Assembly (NCBI RefSeq): GCF_048569485.1
Contig: NC_134355.1
Span: forward strand, 559,846,642-559,910,641
Source of the DNA: Anomaloglossus baeobatrachus
Taxonomy: Eukaryota; Chordata; Amphibia; Anura; Aromobatidae
Length of the DNA stretch: 64,000 nt
Direction: 5' to 3'
Shown here in pieces: positions 22,446 to 33,250 of the stretch. The notes under the pieces were generated by a model. The model saw only the letters and a program-made list of their open reading frames with translations, had not been told where the DNA came from and made no database searches. The position numbers were made by a program, and so were the translations under genes. Numbering within the stretch: position 1 is the stretch's first letter; each line of letters starts with the position of its first letter.

Positions 22446-23024
22446 TTAAGGCAAAAACGTGCATTTATAACTGCAAGTAGGACGACGCAAAGTGCCGTCA
22501 TAGCCTTAAGCATGAGGGTGAATTAATCATGCTGTACTTTGGGGTTGTGTTTTAGCCAATGGCACAGGGAACATTTCATAGGTAGAGTAAAGAATGTATT
22601 CAATGAAATTTCAACAAATTCTTGATGCAAACATAACACCATCTGTAAAAAGCTGAAGTTGAAAAGAGGATGGCTTCTACAAATGGATAATGATCCTAAA
22701 CACGTAAAAATCCAAAATAGAGTACCTTACAAGGCACAAGCTGAAGATTTTACAATGGCACTCACAGTTGCCTGCTCTGAACGTTATTGCAAATCTGTGG
22801 CTAGACCTCAGAAGAGCAGTGCATGCAAGACAACCTAGGAATCTCACAGAACTGGAAGACTTTTCCAAGGAAGAATTTATGTAAAGCCCTCAAAGAGTTA
22901 ATGACAGACTTTGCTGGCTACAAAAAGCGTTTACAAGCTGTGATACTTGCCAAAGGGATTGCTACCTTGCACTGACCATGCAGGATACGTAAACTTTTGC
23001 TTGTGCCTATTTTTGCCACTGTAT

Positions 23025-23325
23025 GATCTAGCCATACTTTTTTTTTTTTTTTAATCCACTTTATATAAAATTGAAAAACTGTACAATTAGAAAAGTTATA
23101 ATAATAGGTTACTAGTGTTCAGAGAAAAAATATACCTATAGCAAATGAATCTATTAAAATACCTTTAAAAAAAACAAAAAAACTTTCAAAGTAGGGTTAC
23201 CAAATGTTCCAAAATGTAAATAAAATCATTTTTACTTGCATCAGGGCTAAATAGCCTACTTAATAAGGTATATAGGCAATCTGATAGAGACAAAGAAGCT
23301 AGGGAATGGGTGGATAAGGGAGATA
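23025..23325. other. AT-rich spacer between two Tc1 elements
   Basis: Contains T and A homopolymer runs; no gene or element boundary seen. Confidence 0.4.
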
Positions 23326-23364
23326 TACACTGATGAGCAAGAGGGTAACAGTGTTTTAAATTTA

Positions 23365-23961
23365 AAGCGGGCTTTACACGCTACGATATTGCTAGCAATT
23401 GCTATCGATATCGTATGTAAAAGCACCCGCCCCCGTCGTGCATGCGATTTCGTGTGATCGCTGCCGCAGCGAACATTATCGCTACGGCAGCGTCACACGC
23501 ACTTACCTGGTGGGCGTCGTCGCTGTGACTGCCGAACAATCCCTCCCTCAAGGAGGAGGGACGTTCGGCATCACAACGACGTTACCGCGATGGACGTCAC
23601 TAAGCGGCCGGCCAATCAAAGCGGAGGGGCGGAGATGAGCGGGACGTAACATCCCGCCCACCTCCTTCCTTCTGCATTGCGGCCGGCGGCAGGTAAGGAG
23701 ACGCTCCTCGCTCCTGCGGTGTCACACACAGCGATGTGTGCTGCCGCAGGAGCGATGAACAACATCGATAATCAACCATTTCCGATTTTTGGTTTTGGGA
23801 CGACCTCTCCATGGTGAACGATTTTCACCATTTTTGAGGTCGCTTAAGGTCGCTGGTAAGTGTCACACACTGCGATATCGTTAATGACGCCAGATGTGTG
23901 TCACTAACAACATGACCCCGACGATAAAACATTAACGATATCGTAGCGTGTAAAGCCCCCT
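23365..23961. mobile_element. Harbinger-type MITE, family B
   Basis: TTA at 23362-23364 and 23962-23964. The termini are AAGCGGGCTTTACACGCTAC and GTAGCGTGTAAAGCCCCCTT. A CGATATCG-rich interior distinguishes family B from family A. It sits in the left arm of the old Tc1. The related copy is at 26331-28045. Confidence 0.8.
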
Positions 23962-24010
23962 TTAGACTTTCAGCTCGATATCTCACCATTCACTACAGCT
24001 TCGGACATAA

Positions 24011-24630
24011 GGGTACCGTCACACTTAGTGACGCTCCAGCGATCCCACCAGCGATCTGACCTGGCAGGGATCGCTGGAGCGTCGCTACATGGTTGCTGGT
24101 GAGCTGTCAATCAGGCAGATCTCCACAGCGATCAGAGATCAGCCAGCAGCCACCAGCAACCAGTGTAACGACGCTGTACTTCGTAACCATGGTACACATC
24201 GGGTTACTAAGCAAAGCGCTTCGCTTAGTTAACCGATGTGTACCTTGGCTACGTGTGCAGGGAGCAGGCAGCCGGCCTCTAGCAGCTGCGGACGCTGGTA
24301 ACCAAGGTAAATATCGGGTAACCAAGCAAAGGCTTTGCTTGGTTACCCGATGTGTACCTTAGTTACCATCGTCCGCAAAAGCCGGCTCCCTGCACATTCA
24401 GATCGTTGCTCTCTCGCTGTCAAACACAGCCATGTGTGCTTCACAGCGGGAGAGCAACAAGCAAAAAATCAACCAAAGCAGTGTGTAAGGAGCAGCGATT
24501 TCACAGCAAGGGCCAGATCGCTGCTCAGTGTCACACAAAGCGAGATCGCAGATGAGGTCACTGGTGCGTCACAAAACCTGTGACTCAGCGGTGATCTCGC
24601 TAGCGATCTCGCTATGTGAGAAGTACCTCT
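24011..24630. mobile_element. Harbinger-type MITE, family A
   Basis: Left terminus GGGTACCGTCACACTTAG, right terminus about GTGAGAAGTACCTCT; flanked by TAA and TTA. It is close to an inverted copy of 39672-40216. The interior has two long perfect hairpins of the form GGTTACTAAGC..GCTTAGTT and CGGGTAACCAAGC..GCTTGGTTACCCG. Confidence 0.75.
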
Positions 24631-25153
24631 TAGACTACCTTCATTTTGTAGACAATCATCTTGGCTATCTTATACATACATTTGATTTGCAACTATTTAG
24701 CATTTGATTAGTTATGCAGATTCTTGTGAAGTCACTGTATTGTTACTGTTTTGCTCCAGGTGGTGAAAATGTATTTTTCCCTGTGTATTACAAGTCACAA
24801 ACTGTTCTCACATTCCCAAAGAACTCAGTGTGTTATTAAGTTGATTCAAGAAGTGAAAGGTCACTGTGTTGAATGGAGGAGCAGCCATGCAGAAGATTTC
24901 TCAAGAAAAGAGAAACGGCATCATCCAATTCGTCAATAGCAGTTTCTCGGCCAAGAAAATTGCCAAACTGCATCATGCGAGTGCCATGACAGTTGGAAGA
25001 ATACGAAATGAAGTCCGGCCATCCATTCAAAAGCGAATAGGTGTACATCTAGGCAAAATATCAGTCAATAAGTCGGCTCATCACAATGTTTATCAGTTCT
25101 GGTGTGATCACAGACATCCATAGTAATAGTGTGATCACAGACAGCCATGCAAG

Positions 25154-26261
25154 TGTGACGCCCTGGCAAAACCAGGTAGTCACAGATAAGCCCCCGCATA
25201 ACACCTTCCCTCACTTAGGAAACACACAGCCGACCTGAAACCCTAAAGTCCTAATCACCCCCCCTTAGGGCAGGACAGACACACCTGGGGGCAGAACCAA
25301 GCGGATGGGGACGCCCACCAAGGAGTCTAGAGTGCCCGGGGTGGGAAAACAGTCAGTTTGAGTTTGAGTGGAGAGTAAAGGAGAGAGGAGGTGGAAATGA
25401 CAGGTGCCAGGGTCGGGGCCCTGACACACTGACTAGGCGTGCAGACGGTGGTCTGCATCAGCAGGAGATGGGAAGACGGCTCGGCAGATCCGAGGTGGAC
25501 CGGGGCAGGGTTGGAGCCCGCCGGAACCAACCCGGAAACCGTGCACACAAGGGGGTACTCGGACCCTGACGCCAGGACCGGCACTGACGGCCTAGCTAAT
25601 TAACTGATTGAGGGCAGGATTCTAGGTCCTGTCCCAACCTAAGTCCCGAAAAGAGACAACAGCCCAACGCGGGGGATAAAGGGGCATCCGTACAAGGCCT
25701 ATAGATCCCACAGGCCAGCGTCAGCAGGCACGGCTCCCAACCAAAGGACCGGGAGCGGACTCCCGTGTTTCACACCGGGAAGTCCACCACACGATGCACT
25801 AAGTGCAGAGGGAAGAGATACAGACCACCAGCCCGGGTGTGGGACCAGATACACCCGTCTGCGGCGGCCGGCCACCATCACCTTGGTTTACCAGTGACTT
25901 GTGTAATTTATTCAACTGTGAGTAAGCTGATACCCCCCCCGGCATGGCCGGGCGCGCCGGCCCCTGCAATCACCCTCCTCAGCACCAGAGACAATGGGCC
26001 CCAGGGCAACCATCCCTACCCACAGAGGGATTAACATCCAGCTGCCAGTCCATCGCCCCTGGGCACACCACAACAGCAGTGGTGGTGTCACATTTCACCA
26101 CACACCGTGGGTGGCGTCACAGACAGTTTACTACCAATCCCGTACAAATACATCCCCTTTTAGTTGAAGTGTCCGCGCAACCCCCGGGTCCGGTAGAGTC
26201 CCGAGAGCCATACCGCAGATCCGGATCCAAGCAGCACGGCTGCTGGCATGGGGGCGGCACA
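25154..26261 (+). repeat. 5' LTR of the Gypsy element
   Basis: Starts TGTGACGCCCTGG and ends GGGGCGGCACA. The internal region begins CCTCAATTTCTGGCGTCACG; a primer-binding site is expected here, but I cannot assign its tRNA. The first ~105 bp match the solo LTR at 26645-27786 better than they match the 3' LTR. Confidence 0.9.
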
Positions 26262-26330
26262 CCTCAATTTCTGGCGTCACGAACAGGATACTTACCCATT
26301 CACTTACCTGGTGAAAGTGCGCCTTGTTTA

Positions 26331-28045
26331 AGGCAGCTTTGCACGTTGCGATATCGTTACCGATATCGCTAGCGTGCGTTACCGCCCCCATCGGTTGTTT
26401 GTCACGGGCAAATCACTGCCCGTGGCGCACAACATCGCTCGGACCCGTCACACTACTTACCTGCCTAGCGACGTCGCTGTGACCGGCAAACCACCTCCTT
26501 TCTAAGGGGCGGTTCGTTCGGCGTCACAGCGACGTCAGTAACCGGCCGCTCAATAGAAACGGAGGGGGCGGAGATGAGCGGGACGAACATCCTGCCCACC
26601 TCCTTACTTCCTCATTGCGTGCGGCCGCAGGTACGGTGAGGTTCTGTGCCGCCCCCGTGCCAGCAGCCGCCGGTGCTCGGATCTGGACGTTCTAGGGGGG
26701 TGGCTCGAGGGTCTCCGGTCCCGGGGGTCTCGTGAACACGCCGAATAAAAAAGGGGGACGTAGATGTACAGGCTAGGCCGTATTAAGTTCGTGACGCCAC
26801 CCACGGTGTGTGGTGAGGTAGGACACCACTGCTGTTGTTATGAGCACCTGGGCGAGATGTTGTGGCAGCTGGATGTTAACCCCTCCGTGGGTAGGGAGGG
26901 TTGCCCCGGGACCCAGTGTCTTTGTGCAGGGTATAGCGACGGCAAGGGGATGTTTGATTACTCACAGTCAATGAATCACACGAGTCTTTGGTAAACTAAG
27001 GTGCTGGTGGCCGGCGCCGCGGCCGGTTGCATTCGGATCCCCCACCCGGGCTGGTGGTCTCTATCCTTTTCCTCTGCACTGACTTTGTGTAAGGTGGACT
27101 TCTAGTCCACTAGAAGTCTACTCAGAAGTCCGCTCCCGGCTGGATGTGGCCTGAGGAGCTTTGCCCGCAGACGCTGGCCCGTGGGATCTATGGATCCTGG
27201 CGGTGATCTCCTATCCCTATCGGTGGGCTGTTGTCTTCTGTGAGGGACTTTGGGTGGGACAGGACCTCTAGTCCTGGCCTCAATCGGTTAATTAACCAGG
27301 CTGCTGGTTTCCGGTCCTGGCTTCAGGGTCCGAGTTCCCCCTTTTGTGCTCCGGTTTCAGAGTCGGTTCCCCGTGTCGGTACCGGCGTGCTACAACCCTG
27401 TCCCGATCCACCTCGGTTCTGCAGAGCCGTCTTCCCGTCTCCTGCTGACGGAGACCACCGTCTGCCACCTAGCCAAAGGCACCAGTGCTCCTACCCTGGC
27501 ACCGTTCAACTTGAACCTCCTCTGCTGGAGCTACACCTAGCTCCAGCCCACACTCCTTTCAACTTGAACTCCAAACTCAATCTAATCTAGACTGCTTGTT
27601 TTCCCGCCCTGGGCTGTCTAGACCCCTGGGTGGGCGTGTCCAACTGCCTGGTCCCGCCCACTGGTGTGTCTATCTGTCCCTAAGGGGGGGTGACTAGGGT
27701 TTCAGGTCGGCTGTGTGTTTCCTAAGTGAGGGAAGGTGTTATGCGGGGGCCTATCTGTGACTACCTGGTTTTGCCAGGGCGTCACATTTCCTCGTTCCTG
27801 CGGTGTCACACATAGCGATGTATGCTGCTGCAGGTACGACAAACAACATCATACCTGCAACAGCAAAGATATTTGTGAACTGGACAGCGTGTCAACGAGC
27901 AACAATATGGTGAGTATTATCGCTCGTTAACGGTCGCTCCTGCGTGTCACACGCAACGACGTCGCTAACGAGGCCAGATGTGCGTCATGAATTCTGTGAC
28001 CTCAACGACATCTCTTTAGCGATGTCGTTGCGTGTAAAGCGGCCT
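26331..28045. mobile_element. Harbinger-type MITE, family B, in the Gypsy leader
   Basis: TTA at 26328-26330 and 28046-28048. The termini are AGGCAGCTTTGCACG and CGTGTAAAGCGGCCT. It is interrupted by a solo LTR (26645-27786); without it the length is about 570 bp, like the copy at 23365-23961. Confidence 0.8.
26645..27786 (-). mobile_element. Solo LTR inside the MITE (fourth nesting level)
   Basis: Reads TGTGCCGCCCCCGTG on the plus strand and ends CAGGGCGTCACA, the reverse complement of the Gypsy LTR type, 1142 bp. It is flanked by GTTC and TTTC, a near-perfect 4-bp duplication. MITE sequence resumes as CCTCGTTCCTGCGGTGTCAC, which matches family B. Confidence 0.85.
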
Positions 28046-28269
28046 TTAGACTGTCAGCGGTGCTCCGCTGCAAAGTTTTGTAAACCCGCCATTTTAGCCG
28101 CCATTTTCAGGTGCGAAAACGACAACCCAGCGTCTTCTAACCCGAGAGAGGGCACGAAGGTGAAGCCCAGCCCCCTGGGAACACGGCCGGAAGGAAGACC
28201 CTGAGGCCAAAAACGAAACTAAGAGCCGCGTGTAGAGACTGCTCCGGAAAAACCGAGGGGGAGAAGCAG

Positions 28270-29400
28270 GAAGATGTCTGCGTCCAATAGTGATGGTGGG
28301 GCAGCGCCCGCGAACAAAGCAGTTGGCGAAGAAGCCACGTCTCCCGCTCCGGTCGCAGGAGCGGTTGGGCCTGTGGTTCCGGCAGTCACCCAAGTTATGC
28401 CGATCACCTTACCTTATGTACCCGGCGCTGCCTGGCTACCTCAGTATTATGGATGGCCTGATGCCCTGCAGGTGTTCAAGAAGAAAATATGCGCTGTTCT
28501 TGACATGTACGCTATGACCGGAAAGCAGCGCGCAGCGGTGGTGCTGGGACAACTGACCGGCGTCGCTGAGCAGGAAGTGGAGACATGGGCCGATACTGAA
28601 CGGGCTTCGGTCACAGCTATTTTTTGACAAGCTTCAAGTCGTCTTAGAAACCCGCACAGAAGCAGAATTGCAGATGCAGTTTTACCATTGCCGGCAGCAG
28701 CCTCAGGATAGCATCCGGGACTACGCCTTGAGGCTGCAGACCGCCCTGCGTACGTTTAGACAGACGGACTCTATCAATGACATTGAGAGCAACAAAATGT
28801 TGGTAGAGCAGTTCTTGCAGGGGCTGGGGTCCGCTTAAGATCGCAAACAGCTGCGGCTGTGGGCTCTGGAGCATCCGGACTTGAACTTTGCGGTCCTAAA
28901 AGACCGGGCCATTAAAGTGCTACAAACATCCGAAGCTGGGGCCCCCGAACTGCCATCTTGGCCGGTTGACACTGCTCACGTCTCGGTGGTGGTCCCTTTG
29001 TTAGCCTTGCCGGCGCCCGCCGCAACACCCGGGACTCCTGAGGACTTATCATCACAAGTCCAGCGTCTCAGTGATGACGTCGCCAGAATCCTCACCACCC
29101 TACAGCTTCCACCAAAAGCCAAGCCAGCAGAGAAGATCCAGCTCGCTGACAGCCCAGAAGACGTCCCCTGGATGCAAAGGAGAAAGAACAACAACAACCG
29201 GTATGGACCGCCCGTTTGCTACAAGTGCAACAAGACTGGTCATCATTCCCACCGGTGTCCTTTAAACGATCAACCCCTGAGGTCAAGGACCAATCCTCAG
29301 GAATATATCCTCAAGGCCCAGCTGATTAGCGTGACCGGTATGTTGGAGGTCGTCCTATCATCTCCCTTGCGGTGGACGGTATCCCGACGTTCGCTCTCCT
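28270..29400 (+). pseudogene. Gypsy gag region (fossil)
   Basis: Starts MSASNSDGGAAP. The capsid-like N-terminal half has WPDALQVFKKKICAVLDMY; the C-terminal nucleocapsid has a CCHC zinc knuckle, CYKCNKTGHHSHRC (about 29215-29256). The protein would coat element RNA. The reading frame is broken. Confidence 0.82.
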
Positions 29401-30150
29401 GGACACCGGCTCACAGGTAACAACTATTCCTTATGTACTGTAGAAACGTTATTAGTCTGACAGTGAACTCACCCCACCTGATGCCAGTTTGACCATCATT
29501 GCAGCTAATGGACTCCCTATGACCCAAGTGGGGTTTAAGGAGGTAACATTAAAGGTGGGGCGAGTGGAGCTGAAGCATCAAGGACTTATTGTGGTGCAAA
29601 ATGACCCCAGTGACCGTAACCCGAAAATGGTCCTAAGGACAAATGTGATTGAGAACTGCATGGGAGAGGTACTGCATTTACTGCAACAGCTGTCTGCCAT
29701 GGCAAGAGCGGGCCGGCAGAGGACTCTGCAACGTGAAATTCGGGCCCTCCTGCAGTGGCAACAGGTGAACATGTCAGGTGGAGAGATTAGTAGCGTGCGG
29801 GTGATGGATGTATCACCTCTAGTGGTGCCTCCGCGGAGTGAGATGATGATTTGGTGCAGGGCAGCAGTAGGTCCCTGTGGACAGGATTACCCGGCAGAAG
29901 TGGAGCCTCTGCCTTCGGAGCACTGGCCCACAGTGATGGCCGCCAGAGGGGTGATTGATGTCAAGAAGGGGAGAGTGCCCGTGAGAGTGATGAATTGCGG
30001 AGAGGAAGAGGTTAGGTTGCCCCGTTACGCCACCATTGCTAAGCTATTCACAGTAGACACTGATGCCATCCAGGCAACGACCTCCACCATCACTGCATCA
30101 CAGTCAGACAGTGACAGCTCACCAAAGCAGTTGGAAGAGTGGAGTCAAGA
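29380..30150 (+). pseudogene. Gypsy protease region (fossil)
   Basis: FALLDTGSQVTTIPY carries the aspartic protease DTG signature. It is followed by a protease-to-RT linker with TIIAANGLPMTQVGF and NPKMVLRTNVI. Broken, and separated from the RT region by a Tc1 insertion. Confidence 0.78.
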
Positions 30151-30154
30151 GCTA

Positions 30155-31798
30155 CAGTTAGGTCCAGAAATATTTGGACAGTGACACAAGTTTTGTTATT
30201 TTAGCTGTTTACAAAAACATGTTCACAAATACAATTATATATATAATATGGGCTGAAAGTGCACACTCCCAGCTGCAATATGAGAGTTTTCACATCCAAA
30301 TCGGAGAAAGGGTTTAGGAATCATAGCTCTGTAATGCATAGCCTCCTCTTTTTCAAGGGACCAAAAGTAATTGGACAAGGGACTCTAAGGGCTGCAATTA
30401 ACTCTGAAGGCGTCTCCCTCGTTAACCTGTAATCAAGGAAGTAGTTAAAAGGTCTGGGGTTGATTACAGGTGTGTGGTTTTGCATTTGGAAGCTGTTGCT
30501 GTGACCAGACAAGATGCGGTCTAAGGAACTCTCAATTGAGGTGAAGCAGAACATCCTGAGGCTGAAAAAATCCATCAGAGAGATAGCAGACATGCTTGGA
30601 GTAGCAAAATCAACAGTCGGGTGCATTCTGAGAAAAGAGGAATTGACTGGTGAGCTTGGGAACTCAAAAAGGCCTGGGCGTCCACGGATGACAACAGTGG
30701 TGGATGATCGCCGCATACTTTCTTTGGTGAAGAAGAACCCGTTCACAACATCAACTGAAGTCCAGAACACTCTCAGTGAAGTAGGTGTATCTGTCTCTAA
30801 GTCAACAGTAAAGAGAAGACTCCATGAAAGTAAATACAAAGGGTTCACATCTAGATGAAAACCATTCATCAATTCCAAAAATAGACAGGCCAGAGTTAAA
30901 TTTGCTGAAAAACACCTCATGAAGCCAGCTCAGTTCTGGAAAAGTATTCTATGGACAGATGAGACAAAGATCAACCTGTACCAGAATGATGGGAAGAAAA
31001 AAGTTTGGAGAAGAAAGGGAACGGCACATGATCCAAGGCACACCACATCCTCTGTAAAACATGGTGGAGGCAACGTGATGGCATGGGCATGCATGGCTTT
31101 CAATGGCACTGGGTCACTTGTGTTTATTGATGACATAACAGCAGACAAGAGTAGCCGGATGAATTCTGAAGTGTACCGGGATATACTTTCAGCCCAGATT
31201 CAGCCAAATGCCGCAAAGTTGATCGGACGGCGCTTCATAGTACAGATGGACAATGACCCCAAGCATACAGCCAAAGCTACCCAGGAGTTCATGAGTGCAA
31301 AAAAGTGGAACATTCTGCAATGGCCAAGTCAATCACCAGATCTTAACCCAATTGAGCATGCATTTCACTTGCTCAAATCCAGACTTAAGACGGAAAGACC
31401 CACAAACAAGCAAGACCTGAAGGCTGCGGCTGTAAAGGCCTGGCAAAGCATTAAGAAGGCGGAAACCCAGCGTTTGGTGATGTCCATGAGTTCCAGACTT
31501 AAGGCAGTGATTGGCTCCAAAGGATTCGCAACAAAATATTGAAAATAAAAATATTTTGTTTGGGTTTGGTTTATTTGGCCAATTACTTTTGACCTCCTAA
31601 AATGTGGAGTGTTTGTAAAGAAATGTGTACAATTCCTACAATTTCTATCAGATATTTTTGTTCAAGCCTTCAAATTAAATGTTACAATCTGCACTTGAAT
31701 TCTGTTGTAGAGGTTTCATTTCAAATCCAATGTGGTGGCATGCAGAGCCTAACTCGGGAAAAATTGTGTCACTGTCCAAATATTTCTGGACCTAACTG
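30155..31798 (+). mobile_element. Tc1/mariner element, nearly intact, inside the Gypsy element
   Basis: TA at 30153-30154 and 31799-31800. The termini CAGTTAGGTCCAGAAATATT / AATATTTCTGGACCTAACTG continue as near-perfect inverted repeats for at least 35 bp. At 1644 bp it has full length. The sharp ends and nearly open transposase make it one of the youngest elements in the window. Confidence 0.95.
30514..31542 (+). pseudogene. Tc1-type DD34E transposase with one in-frame stop
   Basis: A 343-codon frame starting MRSKELSIEVKQNILRLKKS. Paired-type HTH regions (residues ~1-110) include a GRPR hook in RPGRPRMTTVVDD, and the catalytic domain follows. Catalytic acids: WTDETKIN, FIVQMDNDPKHTAKA and [12 protein letters not shown], with exactly 34 residues between the Asp of MDN and the Glu of PIEH. 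The only break is a TGA at 30856-30858 (after GFTSR) in an otherwise open frame, consistent with CpG decay of a CGA codon. The protein would cut the inverted termini and reinsert at TA. The initiating ATG is the first in frame and gives the family's usual length. Confidence 0.93.
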
Positions 31799-31979
31799 TA
31801 CACGTAGGCACCGACTCCACACCTGCACATCACTAGGAAGAGGTGTACAGGGTAGTGTGAGAGTACGAGCAGGTATTCAGCAGACACCCATTAGACTTCG
31901 GGAGGATCAAGGGAGTCCAACACCACATCCCCACAGGTACACATCCACCCATCAAGGATCAAGGAGAGGTATAGGCCGA

Positions 31980-32600
31980 TTCCACCTGCACATTACCAGT
32001 GTGTCAAAGACATGTTGAGGAACATGAAGGAGGCAGGGGTCATCCGTGATAGTTGTAGTCCCTGGGCCGCTCCGTTGGTTCTGGTAAAAAAGAAGGACGG
32101 CACGATGAGAATGTGTGTGGATTACCGGAAGATTAATCAGATAACCCACAAGGATGCGTATCCCCTTTCCCGTATCGAAGAGTCGTTGGCTGCACTAAGA
32201 ATAGCAAATTATTTCTCTACCCTTGACCTTACTAGTGGGTACTGGCAGGTGTCCGTCGCAGAAGAAGACCGGGAGAACACTGCTTTCGCCACTCCAGTGG
32301 GTCTCTGCGAGTTCAACAGTATGCCTTTCGGGCTTTGCAATGCGCCAGGAACCTTCCAGAGGCTGATGGAATGCTGCTTGGGGCATCGAAATTTTGAAAC
32401 TGTCCTACCGTGCTTGGATGACGTCATTGTCTACTCCCAGACATATGAGGCACATCTGGACTATCTTGCTGAAGTGCTTGAGGCTCTCTCCAAATATGGG
32501 ATGAAACTGAAGCCCTCCAAGTGCCATCTGTTGAAGCCCGGGCATACCTCGGGCATGTGGTGAGCGCTGAAGGTGTGTAGCCCCGGACCCAGAGAAGATT
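31980..32600 (+). pseudogene. Gypsy reverse transcriptase region (fossil)
   Basis: Motifs in order: SPWAAPLVLVKKKDGTMRMC, VDYRKINQITHKDAYPLSRI, STLDLTSGYWQV (motif A), FNSMPFGLCNAPGTFQRLM (motif B) and CLDDVIVYSQ (catalytic box). This is typical Ty3/Gypsy. Broken. Confidence 0.88.
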
Positions 32601-33250
32601 ACAGCCATTCAGAGCTGGCCAAGGCCGACCACGACCAGACAGGTGAGGCAGTTTCTGGGCCTGGTGGGTTACTACCGCCGCTTCATCAAGGTGTACACCA
32701 AAATGGCAGCTTCCATGCAGGACCTCCTGGTGGGACAAACCAAGAATGGCAAGACTCCCGTACCCCCATTTGCCTGGGGTGAAGAACAGGAAGAGTCCTT
32801 CCGGCAGCTGAAGTCGGCTTTGACCGGAGAAGAGATCCTAGCCTACCCCGACTATGGCCTCCCGTTTATTCTATACACAGATGCCAGCAATGTAGGCCTG
32901 GGTGCTGTCCTGTCCCAGATGCAGAATGGCAGAGAGAAAGTGATTGCTTATGCAAGCAGGAAGCTCCGGCCGACGGAAAGAAACCCTGAGAACTATAGCT
33001 CCTCCAAGTTGGAGTTCCTGGCACTCGTCTGGGCGATAACTGAGAGGTTCAAGCACTATCTGGCTTCTGCAAAATTCACTGCCTATACAGATAATAACCC
33101 TCTGACCCACCTGGATACGGCGAAGCTTGGGGCCCTGGAACAGCGCTGGGTGGCTCGGCTGGCGAATTATGACTTCACCATCAAATACAGGGCCGGCCGT
33201 AAGAACACCAATGCAGATGCGTTGTCTCGAATGGCGCACCTACCTGATGG
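32600..33250 (+). pseudogene. Gypsy RNase H region (fossil)
   Basis: RQFLGLVGYYRRFIKVYTK (RT connection) is followed by FILYTDASNVGLGAVLSQ, SSKLEFLALVWAITERFKHY and FTAYTDNNPL. These are the standard RNase H acidic motifs. The following RWVARLANYDFTIKYRAGRK and NTNADALSRM are the usual end of the domain. Confidence 0.88.

Larger units (their letters stand above)
20821..22505. mobile_element. Harbinger-type MITE inserted in the Tc1, itself interrupted
   Basis: TTA at 20818-20820 and 22506-22508. The termini are GGCTATGACCGCACTTTGCG and CGCAAAGTGCCGTCATAGCC. Without the 912-bp insertion at 21534-22445 and one copy of its 14-bp target duplication it is about 760 bp. It splits the Tc1 transposase just after a CGACAACCA segment. 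Confidence 0.85.
16376..22975 (+). pseudogene. Tc1-type transposase, split into three pieces
   Basis: Piece 1 (16376-16427) reads MVETHKAVEFYKKMAK, the N-terminus. Piece 2 (20407-20817) carries the rest of the HTH region and the first catalytic segment, STNEVKIEFFGQNDQRYVW. Piece 3 (from 22509) resumes with a HEGE-type motif and MLYFG, then LLQMDNDPKHVKI. Many stops and indels lie throughout. Insertions of a TTAA element and a MITE separate the pieces, each at its own duplicated target (TTAA and TTA). Confidence 0.8.
15991..23022 (+). mobile_element. Old Tc1/mariner element carrying two large insertions
   Basis: TA at 15989-15990 and 23023-23024. The left terminus is CAGTGGAATTCAAGCG; the right terminus reads inward CAGTGGCAAAAATAGGCACA. 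The span is 7.0 kb, but removing the TTAA element (16432-20402) and the MITE (20821-22505) leaves about 1.37 kb, near normal Tc1 size. Host sequence is continuous across both insertion sites. Confidence 0.85.

Noticed and set aside
26262-26300. Primer-binding site of the Gypsy element
   Set aside because: The region is in the right place, but I could not match it confidently to a tRNA 3' end.
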